Shown one piece after another: positions 35,667-45,286 of a DNA stretch of 64,000 bases. The DNA lies in the NCBI GenBank assembly GCA_001897855.1, contig MKUO01000023.1:186001-250000 (forward strand), written 5' to 3'. Every line of letters starts with the position of its first letter. Position 1 is the stretch's first letter. The notes under the pieces are model-generated. The model saw only the letters and a program-made list of their open reading frames with translations, searched no databases and was not told the origin of the DNA. The DNA comes from Bacteroidetes bacterium 43-93 (GTDB lineage: Bacteria > Bacteroidota > Bacteroidia > Chitinophagales > Chitinophagaceae). The position numbers and the translations under genes were made by a program.

Positions 35667-38600
35667 TTATTCTGTTCTTCTTTTATTAGTGCTCTTCATT
35701 GAAGCAACTACTGTCTTAATAACATTCCCGTGTTTTTTAGCCATTTCGCTATTAGTTGTAGAATCATATTCAATCTTTACCCTGTAACCCTTTATTACTT
35801 TTTCAGTTCTGTTTTCCTGAATAATCTGCATATCAAAAAATTGGATTACTTCATTTGGTTCAAGGGTTAAGACTTTTGATTGTTGGTCTTTATTTAACTT
35901 ATTTCCAAGTTGCTCCTTGATACGATGTAGGTGCTTAACGTCAGTAGAGCAAACAATAATTTGATCATAACCTGCCGTAAGACATTTCTCAACATTGTGT
36001 ACCTCCCAATCGTCTCCAGTCGTGACCGAAACTTCACAGGCAATTCGTTTACCTGCACGTTCAAGGCTTACATCAACTCGTCCTTTACCATCCGGTGTGG
36101 GGTCTTCAATTATTGCCTTGTAACCCCTAGATTCTGCCATCCTTTTAACCAGAGTTTGTAAATACCTATGCTCTGTTTCTGTTTTCTTAGTTAGTGATTC
36201 ATGTTTGGGTACCTCTACTGGTACAAAAGGAGTGTGCACTTGTTCGGCTTTTTGAACTTCTTGAATTGCTTCTAGAGGTTCTTTTACTTTTTCCTTAATT
36301 GATTTACCCCAAAATTCTAAACTCTCCTCCACAACTGATTTAGGTGTACCATATGCGTCACGAGAATGCTGTATTACAGCTTGCATAGTTGCTTCTGCTG
36401 AATCTGCTTCTAATTCAGGTAACGGAATTGTAGATAGGGTGAAATCTGAATTAGGTTGTTCAATACGTGCAATCGCTTCTCCGGTACTAAGGTTTTCTAA
36501 GTCCTCGGCCTCGAAGTATGAAAAACCACTTGCAAAACGCTTGGCATCTGTATCACCAAGCCTAAAACAAATACGAGTACCAGCATTTACAACAACGGAA
36601 CTGGCAAGTTCTGTATCATATTTTTGAAGCTGTTGCATGTCCTGATGTGCCAAAATCAAGCCTAAGTGGTACTTCCTTGCTCCACTTAAGATATGCGACA
36701 TTGAGGGCGTTATAAAATTTTGAAATTCATCAATGTATAAAAAGAAATCATTGCGTTCCTCTTTACTCTTAGCTTGCCGTGCCATCGCTGTTTGGTACAT
36801 CTTTGATACAAAGAATGTACCAAGCAAAAAACTATTCTCTGCACCAATAAGTCCTTGTGAGAGTTTTACAAGCAGTATCTTTTTTGTATCAAGTATGTTT
36901 TCGAAATCAAGCCCTTTCTTTTGGGCTACCATGTTGCGGATGAGCTTGGGGCGCAGGAATGTGTCTAATCGGGTAAGTATTGAACCAATGGAATTGCTTT
37001 TAAGCAATGGGTATTCGTGTTGCCAGTAGTACACTACATGAGGGTCTGCAACTGTTTTAAGGTAGGTATCTCTAAAACTCTTTTCAACAAGGAATCTTCG
37101 TAAGTCAAGTAATGTACCTCCTTCTTTGCTTTCCAAAAATGCGAGAATGGCGTTTGCCAAAACGCTATTCATTTGGTCACCCCAACTAGTGCTTAATCTT
37201 TTAAAGGCGGCGACTAAATCAGAAGAAAGTATATCTTTTTCAATTTCTGAATGTGCTGAAAGGATATTAAATGCAACCGGAAATTCTCCATCTGCGGGGT
37301 TAATAAGTATTACATCATTAATACGCTCTTTGGGGACATGAGCAAGTATGGCTTCTATTAAGTCTCCATGAGGGTCAAGGACAGACAGCCCGTTTCCGAG
37401 CTGCATGTCTTGGGCTATCATCGACAGCAGTAAGGTTGATTTACCGGTTCCGGTAGCCCCGATTACATGGGTATGTTTTAGTCGTAAGCTAGTAGGAACA
37501 CTCACCAATTGTTCTTTTGCATGATGGATGTTCTTACCCAGTACAAACGGATGGCCGAGTGCGCTTTCCGGTGAGCACTTTGTTTTTTTAGTATCACGTT
37601 CAACCTTTGGTGAGGCAATTTCAGGAGTAGGGAAATGTACAATCGTAGCGAGTTCCTGACTATTAAGTAGCATCCCCAAGCGATGAGACTGACGTAAATA
37701 TACATCGCCTATCATTTCATCTATCTCCATATCATCCTGTTTCAAGATAACTAATGTGTTGCTCTTAGATTTGCTTACACGTGTAAGGGTGATGCTTATA
37801 TTCTTTGCAATCTCTATAGCTCTTGATGCTTCCTCCGCTTGTCCAACTACTCGAATGCAGACGGCATAGAGCGGCGAAGAAATTTTCTCTTGGGCTAACT
37901 TCACCATTTCTGGAGCGTCTGCAAAGAATGAACCACCCTTATTGTCAGTGACTGATCGCATAATACTTTCTGCCCAAGGATTGATTGCACCCTTGAAGAG
38001 TATTTGTACGGTTCCTTGTTCTTCGTTTTGTAGGTGTTCAAGAGATGCAAATAAGCCAATAAATGGATCTTTTTCCGCTTGGCCTATCATTGCAATAGGT
38101 CGCATAAATTCCTCTGCAAGCCCAAGTTCAATAACACATGTTTCTAAGTTGTCACCCAAGAAATCCAATCTTCTTTCATCCTTAGTAATTATTGCTACCG
38201 GGAAATAAGCTTTTACTTGGCTATGCAGGTTGGCCGCATCATTTTCGTGACAGACGAACTGAGTTTTTATTGTTGTAGCAGTTGCAATGATTTCAAAACT
38301 TAAGGTTTTGGATGTATAAGAAAGCATTAAAAGCAGATGCTCCATATCTTCAGCTTCTAACTTTGCATCCTTAGGAAGTACAATACTGTATGCAACAAGT
38401 CCATTCTCGAATATGGTTTCCAGGGCGGTCACAGCAGGTATGTCATCTGCCGCAGTGTATCTATTCTCTACAGGTTTCTTGTTATTCTTAAAAAGGTCAA
38501 CAATTGTACTTAACAAGGTAGGATGTTTACCATCATCTATAGGTTGCGGTTTGAGTACGAAATGTCCGAAGAATGGATAGAACTGTGGCTCCAGGTCTAC

Positions 38601-38687
38601 AGGAAATTCAAAGACATGCCTCCCACGACCTCGAGCCTCCCATTTGTAGAAACGGGTAGTAAGTTCTTCTGAAAGAGGGAAGTTCAT
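35667..38687 (-). CDS. Large VirD4/HerA-like ATPase with C-terminal nuclease-like domain
   Basis: 1006 residues. An unrecognised N-terminal region of about 400 residues is followed by Walker A GATGTGKSTLL (about residue 410), LDPHGDLIEAIL, Walker B FFLYIDEFQNF (about 648) and a TraG/TraM-like ATPase end. After a linker rich in charged residues, residues about 845-930 resemble a PD-(D/E)XK fold (GRVDVSLERAGKRIACEVSV), though the usual ExK is EVS. It overlaps the upstream gene by TAATG. A DNA-translocase role in element transfer or defence is inferred. Confidence 0.75.
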   Translation of the reverse strand: MNFPLSEELTTRFYKWEARGRGRHVFEFPVDLEPQFYPFFGHFVLKPQPIDDGKHPTLLSTIVDLFKNNKKPVENRYTAADDIPAVTALETIFENGLVAYSIVLPKDAKLEAEDMEHLLLMLSYTSKTLSFEIIATATTIKTQFVCHENDAANLHSQVKAYFPVAIITKDERRLDFLGDNLETCVIELGLAEEFMRPIAMIGQAEKDPFIGLFASLEHLQNEEQGTVQILFKGAINPWAESIMRSVTDNKGGSFFADAPEMVKLAQEKISSPLYAVCIRVVGQAEEASRAIEIAKNISITLTRVSKSKSNTLVILKQDDMEIDEMIGDVYLRQSHRLGMLLNSQELATIVHFPTPEIASPKVERDTKKTKCSPESALGHPFVLGKNIHHAKEQLVSVPTSLRLKHTHVIGATGTGKSTLLLSMIAQDMQLGNGLSVLDPHGDLIEAILAHVPKERINDVILINPADGEFPVAFNILSAHSEIEKDILSSDLVAAFKRLSTSWGDQMNSVLANAILAFLESKEGGTLLDLRRFLVEKSFRDTYLKTVADPHVVYYWQHEYPLLKSNSIGSILTRLDTFLRPKLIRNMVAQKKGLDFENILDTKKILLVKLSQGLIGAENSFLLGTFFVSKMYQTAMARQAKSKEERNDFFLYIDEFQNFITPSMSHILSGARKYHLGLILAHQDMQQLQKYDTELASSVVVNAGTRICFRLGDTDAKRFASGFSYFEAEDLENLSTGEAIARIEQPNSDFTLSTIPLPELEADSAEATMQAVIQHSRDAYGTPKSVVEESLEFWGKSIKEKVKEPLEAIQEVQKAEQVHTPFVPVEVPKHESLTKKTETEHRYLQTLVKRMAESRGYKAIIEDPTPDGKGRVDVSLERAGKRIACEVSVTTGDDWEVHNVEKCLTAGYDQIIVCSTDVKHLHRIKEQLGNKLNKDQQSKVLTLEPNEVIQFFDMQIIQENRTEKVIKGYRVKIEYDSTTNSEMAKKHGNVIKTVVASMKSTNKRRTE

Positions 38688-39217
38688 TAGTTATTTCCTT
38701 TGTTCAACATTTCAAGTTCAGCAAGCCCTCGCACACCACTGGCAGTAGTCAACGAGTTAAGCACGTCTAAGACGGTGAAATGAATTGCCATCCTGGTCAT
38801 TGACTCCGTGTCAATTTGATAAAAGCTTTTATCAGTTCTATCCTTACCGGCCAGTTTGCTGATGATCGGAATCCGATTTATCCGCCCCTCAGTTTTAATG
38901 CAGACCCATTCAGAAATAAAAGTACCGGTGCCAAATGGTGCAGCGCAGACGTAAAAGACATATTCTGCCCTTATGATGCGCATATACTGTCGCTTAGACG
39001 AAAAGATGTGTGATTCAAGAAATGACTCCTTTGCGTAACTAAGATTAGGTATGTTTCGTTGTTCCAACCCTTCTTTCACTTTATTGTAGAAGTCAGATGC
39101 TGAAATGGAAAGACCGTCATAAAAATTTTGCCAGGACTTTTTGGATTCGAAGCGTGATTTGTTGTAAGCGAATACTATTACTCCAACGAGAAGGAGAAAG
39201 AAAATGATGATTAACAT
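38687..39217 (-). CDS. Membrane-anchored protein coupled to the large ATPase
   Basis: 176 residues with one N-terminal membrane helix (IIIFFLLLVGVIVFAY) and a soluble remainder, including MRIIRAEYVFYVCAAPFGTGTF. Its stop overlaps the ATPase start (TAATG), so the two are translationally coupled and probably form a complex, with this protein giving the membrane anchor the ATPase lacks. Family not recognised. Confidence 0.6.
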   Translation of the reverse strand: MLIIIFFLLLVGVIVFAYNKSRFESKKSWQNFYDGLSISASDFYNKVKEGLEQRNIPNLSYAKESFLESHIFSSKRQYMRIIRAEYVFYVCAAPFGTGTFISEWVCIKTEGRINRIPIISKLAGKDRTDKSFYQIDTESMTRMAIHFTVLDVLNSLTTASGVRGLAELEMLNKGNN

Positions 39218-39438
39218 GGTATGAATGTTTTAAGGTGGAAAATGATTATAGATAGTATTCAGAGGTATCGAAATATACAAATTATTTTAATTGTGTAATA
39301 AAATTTAATATGAAATGGTGTTTTTCCCACTGCTAAGGAAAAGTGAGAATGAAAGGAAGCTTTGCAGTCATTAGTGAGAGTCCTTACTTTCGCAGCATGA
39401 AGTATCTTCTAGTTTCAGAAGACTGAACTCAATATGTA

Positions 39439-39612
39439 ATGACGGAAAAGGAAATAATACAAATCGAAAACGAAGTCTTTACCAAGCTTGTAATTGAGAT
39501 GTTGAAGCAACAAAGGGCTGACGGCATAACGGAATTCTTACTCGATAAATACACCGTAGATAAAGAAACGAAAGAAAGAGTTAGAAAGATATTGAATGAC
39601 GAGAGAAACTAA
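39439..39612 (+). CDS. Small acidic/basic helical protein
   Basis: 57 residues (MTEKEIIQIENEVFTKLVIE ... RVRKILNDERN), predicted mostly helical, starting at ATG 39439. It lies in the divergent region upstream of ardC with no other candidate gene. Codon use looks coding, but no family is recognised. Confidence 0.45.
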   Translation: MTEKEIIQIENEVFTKLVIEMLKQQRADGITEFLLDKYTVDKETKERVRKILNDERN

Positions 39613-39709
39613 TAGTTATTACAAATAGTATATTCTTCCCCCTTATTTCAAAATGTCCTCACCTATATGCTGGTTGTGATAGTAATTCTTTCACAAAAAC
39701 ATACAAAAT

Positions 39710-40627
39710 ATGGAGACATCAACAAAGACTCCCGACAACATCGTTACACACAAAGATGTGTACACGATCATCAATGAAAAGATCATTGAGCAACTAGAAA
39801 AGGGGACTGCGCCGTGGCGAAATCCCTGGCATACGGCAGGCTTGCCCAAGAATCTTATTACAGACAGGCAGTATCGGGGTATTAACCTGATCCTGCTTGC
39901 ATCTATGGGCTATGAGCAGAACTATTTCCTGACCTATAAGCAACTAACTGAGCTAGGTGGCAGCGTAAAGAAAGACGAAAAGGGGCACATGGTCGCCTTC
40001 TGGAATTTCCCTGACAGAGAAGCAGAAAATACCGATGCCATTGAAGAAGTGCAGGAACCTAGAAAGCGTGCCACCTTGCGCTATTACACGGTTTTTAATA
40101 TTGCCCAATGCGAGAACATTCCTGCGGATAAACTACCGGTACTGCAAGAACGGGAGTTTAATCCCATCTCAGCATGTGAGCGCATTGTAGCGGGGATGCC
40201 CCAATGTCCGGTAATAAAGCACAAGGAAGCATCTGCCTACTATAACCCCTTACAGGACTATGTTAATATGCCCCGGCAGAAAAGCTTTGAAAGCGAAGAA
40301 GCCTATTACAGTACCCTTTTTCATGAGTTGGTTCATAGCACCGGCCATCATTCCCGATTAGCCAGGAAAGACCTAATAGAGATGGCTGAATTTGGTTCAG
40401 ATGCATATTCTCATGAAGAATTTGTAGCAGAGATAGGCACCTGTTATTTTCAATCATTCACGGGTATCGAAAGCCGTTTTGAACAAAGTGCAGCTTATAT
40501 CAAAGGATGGCTGTGGAAGCTCAAAAATGACAAACGCTTTATCTTTTCTGCCAGTGCGCAGGCTCAAAAGGCAGCAGATTATATTTTGAATGTCCAGAGC
40601 GATGCAGAAGAGTCAAAGGAGGAATAG
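39710..40627 (+). CDS. ardC: ArdC-like antirestriction protein
   Basis: 305 residues. The N-terminal ssDNA-binding domain has GTAPWRNPWHTAG, PKNLITDRQYRGINLILL and FLTYKQLTELGG. The C-terminal zincin domain has LFHELVHSTGHHSRL (about residues 203-217) and YSHEEFVAEIGTCYF. ArdC proteins on plasmids and conjugative elements protect incoming DNA from host restriction. It is followed by a strong terminator. Its presence supports past transfer of this island between cells. Confidence 0.92.
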   Translation: METSTKTPDNIVTHKDVYTIINEKIIEQLEKGTAPWRNPWHTAGLPKNLITDRQYRGINLILLASMGYEQNYFLTYKQLTELGGSVKKDEKGHMVAFWNFPDREAENTDAIEEVQEPRKRATLRYYTVFNIAQCENIPADKLPVLQEREFNPISACERIVAGMPQCPVIKHKEASAYYNPLQDYVNMPRQKSFESEEAYYSTLFHELVHSTGHHSRLARKDLIEMAEFGSDAYSHEEFVAEIGTCYFQSFTGIESRFEQSAAYIKGWLWKLKNDKRFIFSASAQAQKAADYILNVQSDAEESKEE

Positions 40628-40662
40628 GTTAGATGTAGTCTTGTTGTGCGAGATAGAACAGC

Positions 40663-40692
40663 AAAGTCCAATATTATTATTGGACTTTTTAT
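40663..40692 (+). terminator. Intrinsic terminator after ardC
   Basis: An 11-bp perfect stem, aaagtccaata (40663-40673) with tattggacttt (40678-40688), is followed by T-rich sequence. Confidence 0.8.
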
Positions 40693-40782
40693 TATTAAGA
40701 ATAAAGACCCTCTTGCGTATTTGATTAATATTTAAGTACTTTATACGATAAATACCTAGTAAAATACTCTATCACATGAAGA

Positions 40783-41718
40783 ATGCGTTATGTTCCCAAT
40801 CTTATCCCCAAGGAACTTAAAGTATTACCTGAATACTTTAAGGGTACCCCGTATACGAATGTAAAGCCCAATATTGCTCTTACTTTATTTGGGTATACGG
40901 GAGCAGTAATTTTCTTTCTTTTTTCCATTTTGTGCATCAAGCATGTGCTACTTTTCCTTCTCTATGGCTGCACAGGGTTTATTTTTTTGCCCCAGGGTCA
41001 TCGGTTTTTAGAAAGGTCATTACGATTTAGACTGACAACAAAAATTAAGGCAGTTACTTGTAGCCTGTTATTTATTGTTACGCTACCGGTTTTTTCACAT
41101 TATTATGTTCTTGATCAAGCTGAAATTAAAGCTGCAAAAGCGCAGGAACTCAAAGAACAAAATGATAAGGTAGAAGCTGAAAAAATATTAGCTGATAAAA
41201 AGGATAGCTTCAACAAGTACTATGCAAAGTCCATATCCTTAGAAAAAGATGGTAAACGAGATGAGGCATTACATGCAATAGATACCGCGTCGAACTATGC
41301 TATTGCATCTGATGAAGTTACACTTCTTCAAATTGAAAAAGATAATCTTTCAAGAACATTTGCTATATCCCTGGTTAAGAAAGGAAAATTTAAGGAAGCC
41401 TTGCCAATACTTACAGATTTGCTTAGCAGAAATTCCAACAATACGGAATTACTATGCAATCAGGCTTTATGTCTTCACCGTATTGGTAATACTCAGGAAG
41501 CTGTCAATGATCTTAAAATAGCCATGCAATTAGGTAGTAAAGAAGCGGAAAAATTGCATAATAAAATTAACCCGTTGCGTAGGCGGGTTTCGTACTATAT
41601 CACGCTCTGTTGTGATGGTACGACTTCAAATGCAACGGGCCGAGGCGCATGTTCCTGGCATGGAGGGGTTTGTGAATGGAATCATCCAGTTTATGAGGAA
41701 TATCGAAAATATGAATAA
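40783..41718 (+). CDS. Membrane TPR protein with Cys-rich C-terminal domain
   Basis: 311 residues. Three hydrophobic segments (about residues 32-55, 57-70 and 90-108) are followed by a coiled coil (QAEIKAAKAQELKEQNDKVE) and about three TPR units (residues 140-260). The C-terminal domain 'CCDGTTSNATGRGACSWHGGV' resembles DUF3761-like segments that end in ACSgHGGV. It overlaps the next gene by 8 bp. The topology suggests a membrane anchor holding a soluble TPR platform; function unknown. Confidence 0.6.
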   Translation: MRYVPNLIPKELKVLPEYFKGTPYTNVKPNIALTLFGYTGAVIFFLFSILCIKHVLLFLLYGCTGFIFLPQGHRFLERSLRFRLTTKIKAVTCSLLFIVTLPVFSHYYVLDQAEIKAAKAQELKEQNDKVEAEKILADKKDSFNKYYAKSISLEKDGKRDEALHAIDTASNYAIASDEVTLLQIEKDNLSRTFAISLVKKGKFKEALPILTDLLSRNSNNTELLCNQALCLHRIGNTQEAVNDLKIAMQLGSKEAEKLHNKINPLRRRVSYYITLCCDGTTSNATGRGACSWHGGVCEWNHPVYEEYRKYE

Positions 41719-42805
41719 GATGTCGGAGATATTATTCAAATATGCTAAGTTGGCAAATAGAAGTGTATTGCAGAAATTATTTAAACAATACCCGGAAGAA
41801 AATGCTGTTATTGCATTAAATAATCTTCTAGCATCTAAACCTATAGAGTCTGTTACCGAGCAAGATGTTCAGGAAATTGAGCAAAAATATCGTGTCAATT
41901 TGCAAAGAGAATTTCATCTTAATCTGGAAGAATTTTACGCAGTATACTTTAACCATTATTTGAGACACGGATGTATCGACACGGATGCTAAGAAAGTACT
42001 ATCTAATCTGAGAAGAATATTAAGATTGAGCGAAGACTCGATACGCACATTGCAGATTAAAATTGGTGAAAGAGTGTATCGTCAAAAGCACGAAGAAGCG
42101 GTAGCTGATGGAACATTTACCAATGAAAAGAAGATTTCATTAAATACCCTGGCAATGGATATTGGGTTACCGGATGATATAAGTCGCAAAATATCTGAGG
42201 AAGTTCGGATAGCATGTATTAAGAAATTTGTTGCTGAAATAGTAGAAGACCAACGGTTGTCTCCTCAAGAAGATAGGAAACTCCAGCAAATGGCTAAAAA
42301 TCTTGAAGTTGATTTGTCATATACTCCTGAAACGAAGCAACAGTTAAATAAGCTCAGATTATATTGGGCTTTGGAAAATGAAACCTTACCTGAGGTCAAG
42401 ACTTCGATAAGTTTATATAAGAATGAAATTTGCCACTTGATTATACCTGGTGTTGCATGGTGTGAGATGAGAACTGTCCGAACGCATGTATCTACTGTCG
42501 GTTATTCCACAAGCATCAGAATAGCTAAAGGAATCTATTTGAGAAGTACATCACATAAACCTAGAAGTTACTCTACGGAACAACTTAAGCAACTGGATAG
42601 AGGAACACTCTACCTTACAAGTAAAAGAATATTAGTAACTGGCACACATAAAAGCTACAATATCCGATTAGAAAAGATACTTGAATTTGATCCTTATAAA
42701 GACGGTATTGAGATCCGAAAGGATGCTGGCAGAAATGTATTTCTTATGTTTAGTGAGCAGTTGGACATTATCTGCATTATGTTAGGAAGACTACTAGAAG
42801 GGTAG
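41711..42805 (+). CDS. Soluble protein with TerB-like and PH-like regions
   Basis: The start ATG 41711 overlaps the previous stop; longer frames overlap the upstream gene. 364 residues. The middle is helical and acidic (EIVEDQRLSPQEDRKLQQMAKNL), as in TerB/EF-hand-like regions. The C-terminal part RGTLYLTSKRILVTGTHKSYN resembles bacterial PH/GRAM-like domains. It is in an apparent operon with the TPR membrane protein and the cyclase-like gene 13 bp further on. Function not recognised. Confidence 0.55.
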   Translation: MNKMSEILFKYAKLANRSVLQKLFKQYPEENAVIALNNLLASKPIESVTEQDVQEIEQKYRVNLQREFHLNLEEFYAVYFNHYLRHGCIDTDAKKVLSNLRRILRLSEDSIRTLQIKIGERVYRQKHEEAVADGTFTNEKKISLNTLAMDIGLPDDISRKISEEVRIACIKKFVAEIVEDQRLSPQEDRKLQQMAKNLEVDLSYTPETKQQLNKLRLYWALENETLPEVKTSISLYKNEICHLIIPGVAWCEMRTVRTHVSTVGYSTSIRIAKGIYLRSTSHKPRSYSTEQLKQLDRGTLYLTSKRILVTGTHKSYNIRLEKILEFDPYKDGIEIRKDAGRNVFLMFSEQLDIICIMLGRLLEG

Positions 42806-42818
42806 AGACATTAACGTA

Positions 42819-43595
42819 TTGAATATGGAGAAAAGGTATTTGCTGTATATCGATATTTTAGGTTTCTCGGAACTCGTCAAAACCGATTATTCTAAGATAG
42901 AAAAGCTATATTCAACAATTGATAAGCTGAATTCACATGATCATCCTAATTTCAAGACATTAGTTTTCTCTGACACAATCCTGATTTTTAATTGTACTGC
43001 TCCAACATCGCAACATGACCATGAATATCTTGTTATGTACTTGTGCGAATTTGCACAAAATTTGCTTTTTAAATGCTGTTATCTCGATATACAGTTCAGG
43101 GCGATATTGACCTATGATATATTTCAGTATGAAAAGCTAACGAATATTGAAGCATATTTTGGCAATGCTTTAGTTAAAGCCTACAGAAAAGAAAAGGATA
43201 TTGTTGGTCTCGGCCTATTTATCGACAAAAGTATAGCTACGCATAATAAAATATTTGAGACCACTGAATTCGACATAGACTTAGACTTTGTTTTTCTACT
43301 TCCCGCGATTAAGAATTTGAAAATGTATGGATGTTTAGAATTTCCACTAGATAAATATTTTCCTGACCCAGAGCTAGAATTCTTTGGGTTAAAATTGGAA
43401 TTTAAAATACTTCAAAATTTTAAAGATAATATTGAACTACAAAAGGATTCAAAAGTTAGGTCTAAATACATTCAGACATACTATTTATATAAAACGGCGT
43501 ATAAAGAACTTATAGATATTCTTGAAAGGAATTATTTTGACATACAATTTGTTTCATCAAGTGCAGATTGGGATAATACAGATTTGATTGAATAA
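42819..43595 (+). CDS. Cyclase-fold protein with two conserved aspartates
   Basis: 258 residues. The N-terminal half follows a class III nucleotide cyclase fold: LYIDILGFSELV, then TLVFSDTILIF, then FRAILTYDIF and AYFGNALVKAY, giving both metal Asp positions. Lys/Asp and Arg/Asn substrate residues are not evident, so it may be a degenerate or alternative-substrate cyclase. It lies 13 bp after the PH-like protein gene, suggesting a three-gene operon. This could be another signalling or defence module, but that is not established. Confidence 0.55.
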   Translation: MNMEKRYLLYIDILGFSELVKTDYSKIEKLYSTIDKLNSHDHPNFKTLVFSDTILIFNCTAPTSQHDHEYLVMYLCEFAQNLLFKCCYLDIQFRAILTYDIFQYEKLTNIEAYFGNALVKAYRKEKDIVGLGLFIDKSIATHNKIFETTEFDIDLDFVFLLPAIKNLKMYGCLEFPLDKYFPDPELEFFGLKLEFKILQNFKDNIELQKDSKVRSKYIQTYYLYKTAYKELIDILERNYFDIQFVSSSADWDNTDLIE

Positions 43596-43641
43596 AGGGA
43601 AGCCTGCCATGTGGCATATTTAGTTGTGCCAAGGAGCGTTT

Positions 43642-43935
43642 TTACACTGATAAGGCAGTCAATAGCTCTTTCCAGTGTATATCCGGTTTCTTTTGTATTT
43701 GGTAAGCAATAGCAGCCAGCAAGTTATAAAAGGTTTCTGCAGAGTCAAAAACGAAGCCTGAATGATGAAGAAATTGAAAAAGATCTTCTAATTTGAATTC
43801 CCACGAAGGATGCAATGGAGCCTTCTCGGAAAATACCGTAGATAATATTTCAAACACTTTCTTTCCCGCCAAAGTAGGTGACTTATCATTATAAGAAATG
43901 AGGAAAAATTTATAGGTCTTATCTGCATTGTTCAT
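43642..43935 (-). CDS. Hypothetical small soluble protein
   Basis: 97 residues, mostly helical (KKVFEILSTVFSEK, AETFYNLLAAIAYQIQ), no motif recognised. It is convergent with the cyclase-fold gene and has its own upstream gap of 170 bp, which contains nothing else recognisable. Confidence 0.5.
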   Translation of the reverse strand: MNNADKTYKFFLISYNDKSPTLAGKKVFEILSTVFSEKAPLHPSWEFKLEDLFQFLHHSGFVFDSAETFYNLLAAIAYQIQKKPDIHWKELLTALSV

Positions 43936-44105
43936 TTCAAAATCATGGTTTGTTGAAATATAACAAATAATATACTAACGCTTTCGTTTTTTGCGAGAAT
44001 CGTGGGTGATTGAGCTATGTCAGTTCTTCTAACGGAGAGTGAAGTTCCTAAACATAAAATGCCATGTCATCAGGCAATAAACCTCAAATTTCATTGAGCT
44101 TTTAT

Positions 44106-44342
44106 TTAAAGATACGGGTCTGGGAAAAAATCCTTGATGGGACAATCTAATATTCTAGCAATGGCATTAAGGTGACTGACATTGTATTTCTTACCGTATT
44201 TACCGCTTTCAACTTTTTTGATAAAACTGTTTGATTGATCTAATTCAAAAGCCAATTGCGATTGAGAAAACCCTTTCTCAATCCTTTTTTCCTTTACTTT
44301 CTGAATAACGTACTTATCAATTTCAGTAACCACCGGCGTCAT
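44106..44342 (-). CDS. XRE-family regulator, divergent from an outer-membrane protein gene
   Basis: 78 residues: EKGFSQSQLAFELDQSNSFI with KKVESGKYG forms a clear HTH. It is transcribed away from the outer-membrane protein gene at 44448. The gap holds an 18-bp perfect palindrome next to a promoter element, so the protein probably represses itself and the neighbour. Confidence 0.75.
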   Translation of the reverse strand: MTPVVTEIDKYVIQKVKEKRIEKGFSQSQLAFELDQSNSFIKKVESGKYGKKYNVSHLNAIARILDCPIKDFFPDPYL

Positions 44343-44380
44343 TAATAGCCGGTAAAGTATTACTGCTAAAAAAAATAATG

Positions 44381-44398
44381 AGTTCCCTATGGGGAACT
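44381..44398. promoter_or_regulatory. Palindromic operator for the XRE protein
   Basis: AGTTCCC-TATG-GGGAACT is a perfect inverted repeat between divergent genes, and a further half site GTTCCC occurs at 44420. It lies where the -33 region of the downstream promoter would be. Confidence 0.6.
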
Positions 44399-44412
44399 TT
44401 AAATATTTTGTA

Positions 44413-44420
44413 TATGTTTG
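44413..44420 (+). promoter_or_regulatory. -7 element upstream of the outer-membrane protein gene
   Basis: TATGTTTG matches TAnnTTTG, 27 bp ahead of the start codon. It is immediately downstream of the palindromic operator and overlaps the extra GTTCCC half site. Confidence 0.5.
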
Positions 44421-44447
44421 TTCCCATACTCACCAAAAACATAACCA

Positions 44448-45122
44448 ATGAAAATCCAATTTGTAATCGCTTGCTTTCTTGTTTCAGTACTCCCATTTAG
44501 AGGCTACTCACAACACGCTACGATAGGTATACAAGGTGGACTAGTTATCTCTAGTGTACATGTTAATCCTATTTCTGTTCTTTATGGGACAACAGCTAAA
44601 ATAAAATCTAAGCCAGGGCCTATGATAGGTGCTCTTGTAAACATTCCTATTGCAAAAGGCTTATCTGTGGAGCCAGGCATATTTTACTGCCAAAAGGGAT
44701 TCAAACTAGCAGATAATTATCTATCTGTCGCTTATGAAGCCAGATATCGATTCAATTACATCGAAATACCGTTGTTCTGTAAGTATTCTTTTAAAGGACT
44801 GTATTTGGGAGTAGGGCCGTATGTTGGGATTGCTACATCTGCAGTTACCAAGATAATTACAGTTGATACAAGCGCCACTATAAAGCGTTATGTAGGGAAC
44901 GATGATACAGATGCTATAAAGCGCATGGATGCAGGGGTAGTAATAAAGACAGGCTATGTAACTTCCTTTGGCTTCTTTGCCTCTGTGCAATATGGTTTAG
45001 GGCTTGCTAATGTGTTGCCAGGTAATCTTCCCGGTGTAAGCATTAAAAATAATCTGTTCAGCATTTCTATTGGTTATTATTTTGGAATGCGATCTAAACA
45101 CCTTGTAGTGGTTAATAAATAA
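44448..45122 (+). CDS. Outer-membrane beta-barrel (PorT-like family)
   Basis: 224 residues with a signal peptide (MKIQFVIACFLVSVLPFRGYSQ). Alternating amphipathic strands follow (GLSVEPGIFYCQKGFKL, YNYIEIPLFCKYSFKGLYLG-like YIEIPL segment), and it ends in barrel-type strands. The 'YIEIPLFCKY' and 'GPYVGIA' segments are typical of the Bacteroidota outer-membrane beta-barrel family. A control unit with the divergent XRE gene is likely. The transported molecule is unknown. Confidence 0.75.
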   Translation: MKIQFVIACFLVSVLPFRGYSQHATIGIQGGLVISSVHVNPISVLYGTTAKIKSKPGPMIGALVNIPIAKGLSVEPGIFYCQKGFKLADNYLSVAYEARYRFNYIEIPLFCKYSFKGLYLGVGPYVGIATSAVTKIITVDTSATIKRYVGNDDTDAIKRMDAGVVIKTGYVTSFGFFASVQYGLGLANVLPGNLPGVSIKNNLFSISIGYYFGMRSKHLVVVNK

Positions 45123-45286
45123 ATATCTGAACAACGATTTAGCAGTTTTGAGTATTAGTTGGTTTACTAAGACGATAGTGAACTTAAATACATTCTGTTA
45201 GGCCTATGGTATATGACAGGATATTTGTTTTCTTAAATTTCCGACAAATTATATAATTTTATATTTCGTACTAACAAGCCACACTA

